64,000 nt of DNA from Prorocentrum cordatum (Eukaryota > Sar > Dinophyceae > Prorocentrales > Prorocentraceae). This document shows positions 49,775 to 61,475 of this stretch, in pieces (position 1 is the first letter of the stretch; every line of letters begins with the position of its first letter). Below the pieces are notes generated by a model, which saw nothing but the letters and a program-made list of their open reading frames with translations, ran no database searches and was not told the DNA's origin. The stretch covers positions 463,501-527,500 of the forward strand of contig CAUYUJ010001370.1 of the NCBI GenBank assembly GCA_963575745.1, written 5' to 3'. The position numbers and the translations under genes are program-made.

Positions 49775-50039
49775 GATGTCAGGCGAGCGGAACGTTCAAA
49801 TAAATGTTGGGCCTCATCGCGTTTCGTGAGGTGGCCTGGGTCCGGCGGGCGGGGGGTGGCGATGATGCTGATGATGTGGTGATGATGGGAAGGAGGATGG
49901 GTTCTCTTCGGGCCATCTGGGAGCCCTCTTGGAGCTTTTTGAGCCGCTCTTGAGCAGTCGTCAGGCCCGGAGACAGCACCCTAGGAGCCCCAAGAGGGCC
50001 CCTGCACGTGGCATTTTGCACGGCCGTAAAAAGGCTGGG

Positions 50040-50600
50040 TCGACGGGCCGTCTGGGGGCCGTCTGGCGGCCGTCTTGGGTGCTGTTTTGGGGCGCTCTGT
50101 AGGCAATCTTGGGGCCTCTTTGGGTCTCCAACATTATTATAAGGGGCTCAAGAGGACCCCAGAAGGGCTCCAAGAAGGCCGGAAGAGGACCCCCGCACTT
50201 GTTATGTTGAACGGTCGTTCAAATGCCAGGTCGTCGGGCCATCTTGAGGCTATTTTGCGGCTGTCTTGGGCCGATGTTTGGGTCAGCCCAAGAGGACACT
50301 AGAAGGGCTCCAAGATGGCCCGGAGAGGGCCCCCGCACTGGGCATTCCGAATGGTCGTCCAAGTGCCTGTTCGACGGGCCGTCTTGAGGCTGTGTTAGGG
50401 GCTGTATTGGGGAGATTTTTGGGTCATGTTTGTCTGTCTTGGGGCTCCCGAGTTACCAAGAGGGGCTCAAGAGGACCCCAGAAGGGCGCAAGATGGCCCA
50501 GAGAGGGCCCCCGCAACCGGCATTTTGAACGGTCGTCCAAATGCGGGGTCGACGGGCCGTCTTGAGGCCGTTTTCGCACGGGGCTAGGACGGGAGTCAAT
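50040..50600. repeat. Tandem repeat, about 140-180 bp, four copies
   Basis: 'cgacgggccgtcttgagg' type boxes at 50,041, 50,226, 50,370 and 50,549. 'gaccccagaagggc' type boxes at 50,154, 50,295 and 50,474. 'ggtcgtccaa' type boxes at 50,213, 50,353 and 50,532. Confidence 0.8.
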
Positions 50601-50638
50601 CCTTGGGTTTCGGAGCACGACAGCCGAGGGCTGTGGGG

Positions 50639-50644
<6 letters not shown>

Positions 50645-50673
<29 letters not shown>

Positions 50674-51205
50674 GCTCCTCTCCCCTCCTCCTCCTCCTCC
50701 TCCTCCTCCTCCTCCTCCTCCTCCTCCTCCTCCTCCTCCTCTCCTCCTCCTCCTCCTCCCTCCTCCTCCTCCTCCTCCTCCTCCTCTCCTCCTCCTCCCC
50801 CCTCCTCCTCCTCTCCTCCTCCTCCTCCTCCCTCTCCTCCTCCTCCTCTCCCTCCTCCTCCTCCTCCGCTGCCCCCCCCTCCGCCGCCCCAGCCGCCGCC
50901 CCCTTCTCCTGCCTCCTCCTCCTCCTCCTCCTCCTCCCCTCCTCCCCCTCCTCCCGCCTCCTCCTCTCCTCTCTCCGCCTCCTCCTCTCCTCCTCCTCCT
51001 CCTCCTCCTCCTCCTCCTCCCTCCCTCCTCCTCCTCCTCTCCCCTCCCTCTCCCTCCTCCCTCCTCCTCCTCCTCCTCCTCCTCCCTCTCCTCCCTCCTC
51101 CCCTCCTCCTCCTCCTCCTCCTCCTACTCCTCCTGCTCTTCTCTCCTTCTTCTCCTCCTCCTCCTCCTCCTCCTCCCACCTCCTGCTCCTGATCCTGCTC
51201 CTCCT
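50645..51205. repeat. CCT microsatellite (about 560 bp)
   Basis: Begins GTCGTC then CCTCCT with CCG and CCC variants. A GGA tract (51,345-51,470) follows 140 bp later in inverse sense. Confidence 0.95.
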
Positions 51206-51344
51206 CCTTGTTTTCCCGAGTGTTTTTTGAGCATCACGGCCCCGGCAGGCACCACGGGCTCCACAGAGGCTCCACAGAGACCCCACGGGTTCGCAGGTCC
51301 CACAGGCTCCCGAGGTCCAGTGAGAGTGAAGACAGCTAGGATGA

Positions 51345-51470
51345 AGAGGCGGAGGAGGAGGAGGAGGAGGAGGAGGAGGAGGAGGAGGAGGAGGACGGAA
51401 AGGAGGAGGAGGCGGAGGAAAATAATGAGGAGGAGGAGGAGGAGGAGGAGGAGGAGGCAGACCAGGCGGA
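51345..51470. repeat. GGA microsatellite
   Basis: GGA with a few GAC and AAT interruptions. Confidence 0.95.
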
Positions 51471-53159
51471 GAGGGTGCAGTCGAGGACGTCGACGGGGAG
51501 GAAGCTTCAGATATTGGGGATGTCTTGGTGCGCTCTTGGGGCTGTCTTGGAGCGCTCTTGGGGCCATCTAGGTGCGTCTTGGAGCCCTTTGCGAGGTTGG
51601 CCTGGGATCGAATGAGGCGGGTTAACGACTGAGGCGGGTCGGGCGGGCGAAACATAAACGCGTAGGGCTGGGCGGGTCAGGCGGGCGAGACAGGACAGTG
51701 TGGGGCCTGGCCAGGTTCTGCGAGGGTTTTGGATTCGGGGTTTTCCCGAAGGTTTGGAGGAAGTGACTCTCGCGGGGGCTTTGGACACGTCCTAGGCTCC
51801 ACTGGCCCCAGAGGCTCCACGCGCTCCAGAGATCGCTCCGGCCCCAGAGCCCTCGGGAGCCTGTGGTGCTTGTCGGGGTTGTGATTGCAGAAGCCCTGGG
51901 GGGAGCCACGTCCCCCAAACCCTCAAACCATCAGGGAAGTCGTGCTCCATCGGAGGAACAGACCAAGCGAGCGGGGCCGAAACATGCAACATGCACCTTC
52001 CTCGTTGTTCGTTGTTGTTGCTGTTTTTTTTGTTTTTCATTGTTCGATCTATGAGTCCAGGATTGATTCTTCTCAATATCCAAATATTGGAGGAATAGCT
52101 CAATCTTGGAGGTCCTAGAATGCTTTTGCAATTTTCTAGATTGCTCAAACCCACAAGGAAGGGATGGTTTTTAGTTCCAGACGTCGGGGGCTCAATCAAT
52201 GTGTATTTGTTTACATACTCGAGCAGCCTCAAACCCGTTTATCTAGCACAGTTTTCGTGACAGCAGGTGCCCAAAACTATGGTTATCACATGTAAAGTTG
52301 TAGGACTGCGCTGCGACCGCGGGGTCACACTGTGAACACAGTGTGCTCTTGCAGGTGATCTTGTAAGTTGTCTAGTTGTTTTTGTCTGTTTGAGGCCCCA
52401 CGAAACTGGGCGGCCAGACGGCCGACGGCAGCAGCCCAATTTCGCACCCCTCCCTACAAAAGGAAACACATCAAAAAAGGCATCACCTGGCAACATTTCG
52501 TCATATCAGAAGCAAGGAATCAGCCAGAACGACAATTCCTGGCAAGGTTTCGTGATATGGTACGTGTTGTGTGACACATTGTCGTTTTGGTGTTGGTGTC
52601 TACATGTCGTTTGTATATGCAAGCACATGCTGCAATACTGCCAGGGGCTTTGAGCACTTTGTTTACTAGCTGTTACCTTCCGATGCATGGTGTTCCAACC
52701 AGCTGTTGTAATGCAGGAGGCTAAGCGTTGGTTACATATGATGCCTCAAACACTGTGTCTTATACTTTTTAGATGCCTATCCACTTATCCGTGAGTGCTT
52801 CGCCCCCTGCCGCCGTTCCCCCTCTCTATCATAATGTGATATAACAGAGTATGTCGGTGCGTCTCTGCGCAGCCTTGGCGCATCTGTGAATATCATGTGG
52901 GGGCGGATAGGAATCATCAGCGCATGTTGACACGTTGGCGTTATCGAAGACGCCTACGGCGAATCACCGCCGCCCTTGCCTTCTAGAGTCGCCCATGTGG
53001 CCGAGCGTTGTGGCAAGAGCTCCGCCAAACTATCGGACAATGTGTTCCCCCAACCGTTGTGTAAACCCTTTGAGGAACACTTGGGGGAGGATGGCAGGGA
53101 AGACGAAGGAAGCGGCGGAGGAGGAGGAGGAGGAGGAGGAGGAGGAGGAAGAGGAGAAA
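51471..53159. other. Unassigned, partly AT-richer sequence
   Basis: 51,980-52,900 has visibly lower GC than the rest of the window. A small palindrome 'cacactgtgaacacagtgtg' lies at 52,326-52,345. No gene recognised. GGA tract at 53,118-53,152. Confidence 0.45.
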
Positions 53160-53890
53160 GAGGGTACATCTTTTGAGCCTCTGGGGGCACTTTTGGCGCC
53201 CCCTGGGACCTTCCTAGGAGCCTCTTGGAGGCATCTTGGGGACCTCCTTGGGCCTCTTGGGAGCCTTTGGCGGCTTCTTGGGGACCTCTGTGGCCGTCTT
53301 GGTGGGCTCCTGGTCCGTCTGACGCCGTCGGAAGCCCTCTTGGGGGCCTCTCTGGGCCGTTTTTGGGCCCTCTTGGAATGCTCCAACGCCGTCTTGGAAA
53401 CTTTCTTGTGTGTTTTAGGGGCCTCTTGGGCCGTCTTTGGGCCCTCTTGGGGCCATCTTGGGGGCTTCTTGGGCCGTTCTGGGGCAATCTTGGAGGCCTC
53501 TTGGGCGATCTTGGGGCGACCTTTGGGAGCTCTGGGGCCGTCTCGGGCTGTCGGAAGTCCGAAAAGAAGCATCTGCCAAAATCCTTCAGCAACCTGTGGG
53601 ACATCAATGATTTGGGCCTCTTCGGGCCTTCCTGGAGGCCCTCTTGGAGGCCTCTTGGGCCGTCTTGGGCCATCTTAGAGCCATCTTGGGCCGTCTTGGT
53701 GGGCTCCTGGCCCGTCTGACGCCGTCTTGGAGGCCATTTTGGCCGTCTTCAAGTCATCTTGGGAGACTATCTCGGGCCATCTTGGCTGTCTTCGAGGCCA
53801 TCTTGGGCGCCTTGGAGGCCTCGTGTCGTCTTGGGGCCCTCTTTGGGCCGTCTTGGGGATCTCTTGGGCCGTCATCGCCTTGGAGCACTT
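53160..53890. repeat. CTTGGGGCC/GGCCGTC minisatellite
   Basis: Irregular units of 15-25 bp built on 'gccatcttggg', 'gcctcttggg' and 'gccgtctt'. Same vocabulary as 41,000-41,690, 30,040-31,700 and 61,690-62,020. Overlapping long frames on both strands are artefacts. Confidence 0.85.
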
Positions 53891-53894
53891 TTGG

Positions 53895-54070
53895 CCTCGG
53901 CACTGCGAATCTATTGTAATTTGCAAGGGTGTGTGGCTCCGGGGACGCAACCATTGAGTAGTATACCAGCGTTTGTTGCCTCGAGGACGCAACAATTGAG
54001 TAATTTTCGAGGGTTTCTGGCCTCGTGGACGCGGGCGTTGCGTCATTTACGAGGGATTCTAGCTTCGGGT
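53895..54070. repeat. Tandem repeat, about 52 bp, three to four copies
   Basis: 'ggacgcaacaattgagtaat' type boxes at 53,942, 53,984 and 54,026, each followed by 'cgagggtttctgg' type sequence. Confidence 0.75.
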
Positions 54071-54505
54071 GCGCGAATCTCTTATATTTTTATGTACGTG
54101 TCCCACGCCCCTCCGGGAGAACGCGATCCGGGCGTGGTAACCGGCTGGTTTTGGGTTCCCCCCCTGCGCGCGGACTTCGATAATTTTCAGTGGGTGGCAG
54201 AAAGCAGGATTGTAACATTGGAGATTCGGAATTGCAACTGGTGCAGGGAGCAGCACACTTCGGCCTACAGCCTGGTGGCCCCACAAGGGGGCCGGTGGAC
54301 TTTCCTCGCGAAGCATATGTATCCGTGATCTAGTACATCTGAACCGCTGATTGTTTAGGGTGTGAGGTCCTAATATTCGTTTTACATATGGAGTCACATG
54401 TGTCACCCATAGCGGCGCCCCGGCGCCCCCCTGCTGTGCCCCCGCGGCATTTCGACTGCAGGCCGAATGTCCGAATGTCCAAAAGGAGTCACAGTTCTTT
54501 GTAAT

Positions 54506-55527
54506 CTACAGGCAATGTGGAATCATGTGTGCTTGTAATGGACGCTGTGTTTCTGACGTGCGGAAGCTGTTTAAACTACATTCGGATGAAACCGACAACC
54601 CCATCGGGCAGACTGCCACCATCAGTTCGCTACGTCGGTCAGCTTGTCGCTGCGATGAGTAGGACACCCAGCCTGAACTCAACGTGACTTCGGGTTGCTC
54701 TTGCCACCAATAATCTCGGATGCGATAGAAGACATTGACTTGCCGACGATGGCCAGCCAGCGCATGCAACACACGACGCAACGTAGTGTCGAATGCTCGG
54801 CCACACTTCCGCACCACACAGCTCACACCGTTGATCACAGTCACGGTTACGGCTGGTTGGTGTAGGGACGGCGCCACATAAGAAAGTATGGATCTTCGAG
54901 TCTTCATCCAGCGTCAGATCAGCTCTGAACTGTTGCCAAGGGGCTTGAGATCACGCTTCCACGTCGACGTCGTGCATGCCTGGCCAATCACTCCGAGAGA
55001 TTGTGGCCAAGCCAAGAGCCGGCACATAGTTGATTGCGCGAAGAATGTGGCCAACAGTGGGTCCTTCATCGTTCCATTAAGAAATTCGTGCTCAAAATAT
55101 TTGAAAAAATGTGTGGGTCATCGTCGTCAGCACGAACTCGGAAGCGAACGCCTCTGTCTGCATAGTATTCGAGAAATTGCAAGCCTATGGCGGCGAACAT
55201 ATTCTCGAAGTTGGTCTCAAGGTTGGGCGACCACTCCAGGTTCCACTTTGTGATCTACTGCACCCCCGTGGCCACGGCCCAGTACGTCGAATGTAAGTGC
55301 CAGTTGATTAGTCCCCGAACCTGCCGCAGCACCACCACGAACAGGCTGACCTCATAATCGCACGCATAGTCATCGGCCACGTCGAAGCGAGGGCCAACGA
55401 AAATACTGGCGAACACCAAAGCCACATCTCGCGCGAGTGGCAGCGGGACCCAGTAGGCCGCCCACAGCTTTGATCGCCCCCTCACCCGGCGGCGGGGACG
55501 ATGTGCTGGCACCGCCATGATCCCCAC
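54506..55527 (-). pseudogene. Unrecognised minus-strand gene, broken
   Basis: Minus-strand sense starts near 55,527 and reads LPLARDVALVFASIFVGPRF and WHLHSTYWAVATGVQ to a TAG at about 55,258. It resumes in the same frame with ITKWNLEWSPNLETNFENMF and AAIGLQFLEYYADRGVRF to about 55,080. After stops and a frame change, 54,907-54,506 reads VTVTVINGVSCVVRKCGRAF and VNVFYRIRDYWWQEQPEVTL. Hydrophobic-aromatic patterning is protein-like and unlike nearby repeats. I do not recognise the family. The single in-frame TAG in the first part is either decay or readthrough. Confidence 0.4.
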
Positions 55528-55689
55528 ATGCTCGATAGGCTAAGGCTGGCCCCGGGCCCATCTCTGCCGCTTCGCTTGTCAATGCCCTCCCTTGACGCCC
55601 GTGGTCTCGTCGAGCGCATTCGTCGCCATGATGTCGCTCTCCAGGAGGGCCTCCAAAGTGGACACTGTGGACCTACAGTAGGAGCTCCA

Positions 55690-55840
55690 CCACAAGAACC
55701 CTTCCACAAGCAACCCAACCCTGAGGCCGCAGGACGCCCATTGATTTTTTGTGTGGGAACGTCATGCTTTCCATGGCAAAACTATCGATACCCAAGAAAC
55801 CCAGGGCACCCTGGAGGCAAGCAGGGTGTTTTATTGTTTC
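55690..55840 (-). repeat. Repeat F, copy 3 (reversed)
   Basis: 'aagcaacccaaccctgagg' and 'ataccc' plus 'aagaaacccagggcaccctg' are the inverse of the boxes at 27,660 and 28,808. Confidence 0.85.
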
Positions 55841-55993
55841 ATGGCATGGGTTTCCACTGTATCGTCCATGAAGAGGAAAGGGGGGTGCTCCGGATCCGCC
55901 AGGGGCTCAAGATCTCATAAGGTTTTTCGGAGCACACGAGCCTCCTCGTGTCAACGACCGTTGTGGCCAAACCGTGGATGCCGAGACAATGTT

Positions 55994-56177
55994 TGCCGGC
56001 GAGCGAGGGGAAGGAGAAGGCCTTCTCAGAAGGCTCGCAAGTCCCTCAGCCTTCTTAGAAGTTTTTTAGGCCTTTCACAAAGACGCAGAACACTCAGAAG
56101 GCACGCGGGCTTCTGAGAACCCCCGCCGCCTTTGAGAAGGCCTTCTCCTTCTCACTTCCCCCCCTCGCTCGCCGCCG
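55994..56177. mobile_element. MITE-3 copy 2 (184 bp)
   Basis: CCGGCGAGCGAGGGGAAGGA followed by GAAGGCCTTCTC faces GAGAAGGCCTTCTCCTTCTC followed by ACTTCCCCCCCTCGCTCGCCG. CTTCTGAGAAC boxes lie inside. Confidence 0.85.
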
Positions 56178-56291
56178 AAACGTCCACGTGCAGCGTCCTG
56201 GAAACGTCCCACTCTCTGATCCTTGGAGGCTGGAATTCGCCAGTCGCGCCCGACGAGATCGTTTGCTACCGATTATGCTTCGAGTTCCAAG

Positions 56292-56424
56292 ATCGGTCTC
56301 GACCGATTTGCTTAGAAATCGGTCGCGACCGATCGGTCGCGACCGACTTTTCGCGATCAGTCGCGACCGGTGTCGCGACCGATTTGGAGTGTCAATCGGT
56401 CGTTACCGATCGCGACCAACAGAA
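56292..56424. repeat. CGGTCGCGACCGAT palindromic tandem repeat
   Basis: About eight irregular copies of 'cggtcgcgaccgat'. Each unit is itself a palindrome (GGTCGCGACC). Confidence 0.9.
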
Positions 56425-56659
56425 ACTGATTTGGGCTTGTTTCCGCCCCCACCCCAAGCGTGCCCAAAGCGTGCTCCCCTGCCGTCACCTCGGCGCCCCC
56501 ACAAAGCACCAAAGGACGACCACGAGGCACCTGGGCACTCTGCGGCCTGATCTGATCGCTTCAGCTGCCGTGGAATGGAGTCTCTGGATGATCGACGGGG
56601 GCCCAGACCCCTCAACTTCGGTCGCAAATTATGGGAGCCTGATATACCCTCTGAATTCC

Positions 56660-56825
56660 GTCTTTAGCGTCGACTAGCGTCGATTAGCGTCTGGGAGTCG
56701 ATGAGGTAGCGCTGGTTCAGCGTCGGCTAGCTTCGATTAGCTGCGATGTAGCGTCGATTAGCGTCGATGTAGCGTCGATTTATTGTCGATTAGCGTTGAT
56801 TTAGCGTCGACTCGCGTCGCTTCGC
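56660..56825. repeat. AGCGTCGATT tandem repeat
   Basis: Eleven- to 12-bp units 'tagcgtcgatt' with variants. The block 'tggatgatcgacgggggcc' / 'tggaggatcgacgggggcc' flanks it at 56,585 and 56,878. Confidence 0.85.
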
Positions 56826-57089
56826 AGGAACAGACAAGAGGGTATGGGAGGCTCCCGTGAGTTGCCACCGAAGTCTCTGGAGGATCGACGGGGGCCGAGG
56901 CCCCTCAACCCCTGAGCCCCGAAGGGCGCCCAAGGGTGCCCCCGCACCACCGCCGCCGCGAGACTCAGACGCCTGGCGCCGCGAACTTTGCACAACCCGC
57001 CCTCCCAGAGGCACCGACCCGCCCCCGCGGACGGGCTTTCCATCCTAGGCTTCCTAGATGGGTTCGAAGTAGGTGGGATCGGAGAATCG

Positions 57090-57235
57090 TGCCCCATCGC
57101 CGAAGCATCGGCGATGCGTCTCTATGTAGATCCCGATTTTCTCAACGCTGGAGTCGCTGATGCCTCGCCGACGTCGCCGATGCATCTCTAATGCATCGGC
57201 GATGTATCGCCAATGCATCGCCGATGCGGCGCGAT
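57090..57235. repeat. GATGCATCGGCG palindromic repeat
   Basis: 'gcatcggcgatg' and 'catcgccgatgc' alternate, giving several nested hairpins. Confidence 0.8.
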
Positions 57236-57714
57236 CTTCCGACCCCATCCACTCCGACCCCATCTAGGAGGCCTTTAGGACGGGCCCCCCATCCAGAGTT
57301 GTTTCTTGACCGTCCCAGGCCGTGCAAGAGCCCTTGGAAGAAAAGGCTATCGGAACTCATCCGTCGCAGGGTGCGGTCTGGCCAGAATCTAGGGAGGCGG
57401 ATCCAGCCGTGTTGGTGGGAAGCCCTTCAGAGAGCCAGACGAGGCCGAAGAAGTCCAAGGGCCTCGGACCTCGAAGCACGAATTCAGAAACCTTGCAGAA
57501 GCCTTCCGTTGCGTGTTTTCCCAACAATCCTGTGGTGTTGGGCCCTCAGGGTCCGCACGGCGAGCAGGTCAGGGACCCCCCCCTGGCCACTGGTGCGCGG
57601 CGCCCGCAGGCGGCGACGGCGGGCATGGAGTCGTGCCCCGGGGCGGAGAAGGTGCAGGAGTCCTCCCGCGAAGCGGCGGTGCACAGAACGGGCAGGGGTA
57701 TGGGGAGGCGCAGG

Positions 57715-58524
<810 letters not shown>

Positions 58525-59802
58525 TGAGACGGAGGGGGCCCTCTTTTCCCCCCCGTCCCTTTGCTCCTCCGCCACCTCTTGCACCTCTTGCGCCTTCTCA
58601 GTCGTTGCTGTCACTCTCCCTGTCTCTACTTTGTGCGGGCCTACGCTCGCGTTTGCGCGCGTTTGGTTCAAGTGTCATACGTGTGGAGCGGGACGCGAAC
58701 TGCGTCTTGGCAATTGGTTCTTACGCCTCTCTCTGAGCGCGCGTAGCATGAGCGACCCTTACATGTACTTACAGGGGCAGTATAGCCGTGTCGCAAGACT
58801 TCGTGAAAGGAGCGTCCGTCAACAATATCGTGGATAAGGGATGCTCTGAGCTAGGATCTCAGAGTAATGGCAATGCCCAAGTGCCAGAGCCTACGGGTTA
58901 TCTGGCAAGTCACGGCATATCAGCTGAAATGATGACATAATGTCGTCATGGTGTTGGGCACCATGAGGAACGCCATGACAGCTGCAGCGCCCAGACACGT
59001 ACGCCTTACGTAAGCAACACCAGGACGACACACGCGGAATCAACTAATCTTTCTTGGAATTCCCCCAGCTCGGATGGTTCCACAGTTGGGCGCCAGAAAA
59101 TAGCCTCCTTCGCGATTGGACGTCAGAATCGGACTCGTGCAAGACGATCACGAGGGCGGCGTCGCAAGAGAGAGCTTGGCGCCCCTCCTGACCCGAGGAG
59201 GGAAGAACCAGAGCCAAACCGAACAGACGTTCACCTTCAGCCGACGGGGCGAGGGGGCATCGTCTGGGGAAGGATCTCCCGCAGTTCAGTCAGCCCGCAC
59301 AGTAAGGATGATCAGCTTTCCACTGTCACCCTTGCATCCTTCTCCTTCGCTGCCACGATCCCGTCCCCGCCAGACGTTGCCATGACAACGGTAAGCCCCG
59401 AGGACTGGTATGGCCGCCTTGGTATGCAAGCGGTGTGGCTACGCGTCCAGGCGAAGGAGGCAACGACGAAGGCTGCCCGAAGCACATACTAACTGCTTGC
59501 CTCCTCGGTCCCGCCTATCGGCTCGCAAGGGAAAAACGCTTGCTTCTTTCGCTGGCCGCGCCCGCTCGCAAAGTGTCGGCATGGCCTTCCGAGGCACTTG
59601 CAGCCTTGTCGCGCGTCCGTGCTTTACGGGTTAGCTGTAATTGGGATTCCATGCGTCGACGTTGAGGCGGTCGAGGCCATTTTACCTGTATCTCTCTCTC
59701 TCTATGTATTCATTATATTGCCCCCCTCGCTTCGGGTCTGGTTTCTGAGTAATTCGAGACAACCTTGAATCGACGTAGTGGAACACCGCCAGAAACGCAG
59801 GA
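58525..59802. other. Unassigned sequence
   Basis: 59,290-59,345 repeats boxes of 32,690-32,755. CT microsatellite at 59,691-59,704. No gene recognised. Confidence 0.4.
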
Positions 59803-59980
59803 CTCGCGGCGAACTAGGGGGGAAGTGAGAAGGAGAAGGCCTTCTCAGAAGGCGGCGGAACTTTTAAGAAACCCTCGCGCCTTCTGAGAGGTTTGTTGTG
59901 TCTTCCGAGAAGGCTTCTGAGACGTTCGAGACTTCTGAGAAGGCCCGCCCGTTCTTATTCCCCCCCTCGCTTGCCGCCGC
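59803..59980. mobile_element. MITE-3 copy 3 (178 bp)
   Basis: GGGGGGAAGTGAGAAGGAGA left and TTCTTATTCCCCCCCTCGCT followed by TGCCGCCG right. The right arm runs straight into CAGGGAACC, which could serve as an AG-G splice acceptor, the configuration expected of an introner. Confidence 0.8.
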
Positions 59981-60484
59981 AGGGAACCAGTCTACTGGAG
60001 CTGACGCTGAAGAAGCCAGTGTTCCCAGGTGGGGCAAGCGAGAATCCCCCACCTAATGTCTTTTCGAACGCGCCAGAAATGGCCCGTGAGGAAGACCGAG
60101 AGATTGATCGATCGCCGCGCTGTGCCATGGCGGTCTCCGACACCTGGTGCCCAAGTCCCCGTGGAGGGTTTCTCCGAAGGGCTTAGGCGACCCGTCCTCC
60201 TCCTCCTCCTCCTCCTCCTCTTCCTCCTCCTCCTCCTCCATCTCCTCCCCCCCTCCCCCTCCAACACCGCCTCCTCCTCCTCCTGTCGCCTACGGCCCTG
60301 GGGGAAACCGTGCATACCCATCTGTCTCTAAGGCCCCTTGTGTACCGATGCCAGAGTGGAGGAAATGAGCTTGACGACAGGCATGCACTCCATCGCAGCT
60401 GTGCTCCGATCATGACAGGTCCAGGAGTGATCGACTCGCTCCTGTTACGGCGAGGGACAGAAGGCAGAGATCCCCGGTTCGCCG

Positions 60485-60877
60485 ATGGAAAGGAAGCAAA
60501 GTCCTCCAATCCGATCCGTCATTTCGTCATTGAGCACAGTGCTGCTGGTCGACAAATGCTGGATGCCGACCGCCGATTGTGCCGCGAACGCGGGTTATCG
60601 CTGTCCGGGGCGATCGGGCCGATGCCAAAAACCGGTATTGTATGCATGTTCGCAGGCATGTGAGCATTGCAGCGCCATTTATTCTTTTTGCATAGAGTGC
60701 TTCCCGCAAGGACAGCATAATTGCCTAAACCTCGAACAGGCCGAACGAGAGGCTGCGCGGCAGCAGGCGGAGATGAATATGAAGCACATCTATGAGATGT
60801 TTCAGAAACGGATGCGCCAGATCGTCGTTGATCGGGAAGAGAAGGGCTTGCAATCAGAACGCGAGAAACGGAGCTGA
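60485..60877 (+). CDS. Cysteine-rich ORF with acidic/basic coiled tail
   Basis: 130 codons. Residues about 30-80 contain CPGRSGRCQKP, CSQACEHCSAIYSFCIEC and FPQGQHNC, giving paired Cys-x2-Cys with a final His-x-Cys, a likely zinc-binding fold of unrecognised family. Residues 80-130 are a charged helix (LEQAEREAARQQAEMNMKHI, then KRMRQIVVDREEKG). It ends 28 bp before the readable LINE 3 sequence and shares its strand. It could be an upstream LINE ORF or an unrelated exon. The start is uncertain because the first 25 codons look random. Confidence 0.4.
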   Translation: MERKQSPPIRSVISSLSTVLLVDKCWMPTADCAANAGYRCPGRSGRCQKPVLYACSQACEHCSAIYSFCIECFPQGQHNCLNLEQAEREAARQQAEMNMKHIYEMFQKRMRQIVVDREEKGLQSEREKRS

Positions 60878-60959
60878 CTATAGAGGATTGCGAGACACGC
60901 CGTGCCGCCGAAGAAGCCGAGCATAGTCGGATGATGTTGAAGAGCGAGAGGTTGAAGAA

Positions 60960-61475
60960 ATTGCGGGGCGAGCGCAGTTGTGTGGAATTTCTCAAGGGTG
61001 TTCTCTGTCACCGTTTTTTTGTTATGTTGATGGCAGCTGTGGTGCGGGAGGCTGTCAGGAAGCTCGCAGACAAAGAACGATCCAACGTGGGCGCCGGGGA
61101 CCTACAACTGCTGTTGTATGCCGACGACACCTTGCTCATTGGGAGGCACGGAGGCACCCTACGACATTTTCCGGATCGTATTGCTGCAGCGGGAGCCGAC
61201 GTGGGAATGGGGCTGCATTGGGGCAAGTCTCACATGGTTCGAATCAATCGTGGCGTGAATGTGCGAACGCCAGCAGGACAACTGATCGCGGACAAGGAGT
61301 GTCTGACGTATTTGGGGGCTACTCCATACAATATCGGCAGGGTTAACACATACTTGAATCGACGGGTTGGAGCTGCATGGAAGGAGTTGGTAAGATAGGA
61401 CAGGGCGTGGAAGCATGCATCGATCATAAGTCGGCGGAAGCTGGAACGATGTCAAGCGCTGGTGACATCAAAATT
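60960..61475 (+). pseudogene. LINE 3 reverse transcriptase, C-terminal half
   Basis: CGISQGCSLSPFF (frame 3) then, across the T7 run at 61,014-61,020, frame 1 continues VMLMAAVVREAVRK. LLLYADDTLLIGR (61,108-61,146) has the catalytic YADD intact. GMGLHWGKSHMV and CLTYLGATPYN are the following palm/thumb motifs. A TAG at 61,396 interrupts before DRAWKHASIISRRKLERCQA. Confidence 0.9.

Noticed and set aside
50453-51655. 400-codon minus-strand ORF with Glu/Arg tracts
   Set aside because: Translation of CCT/GGA microsatellites with repeat flanks.
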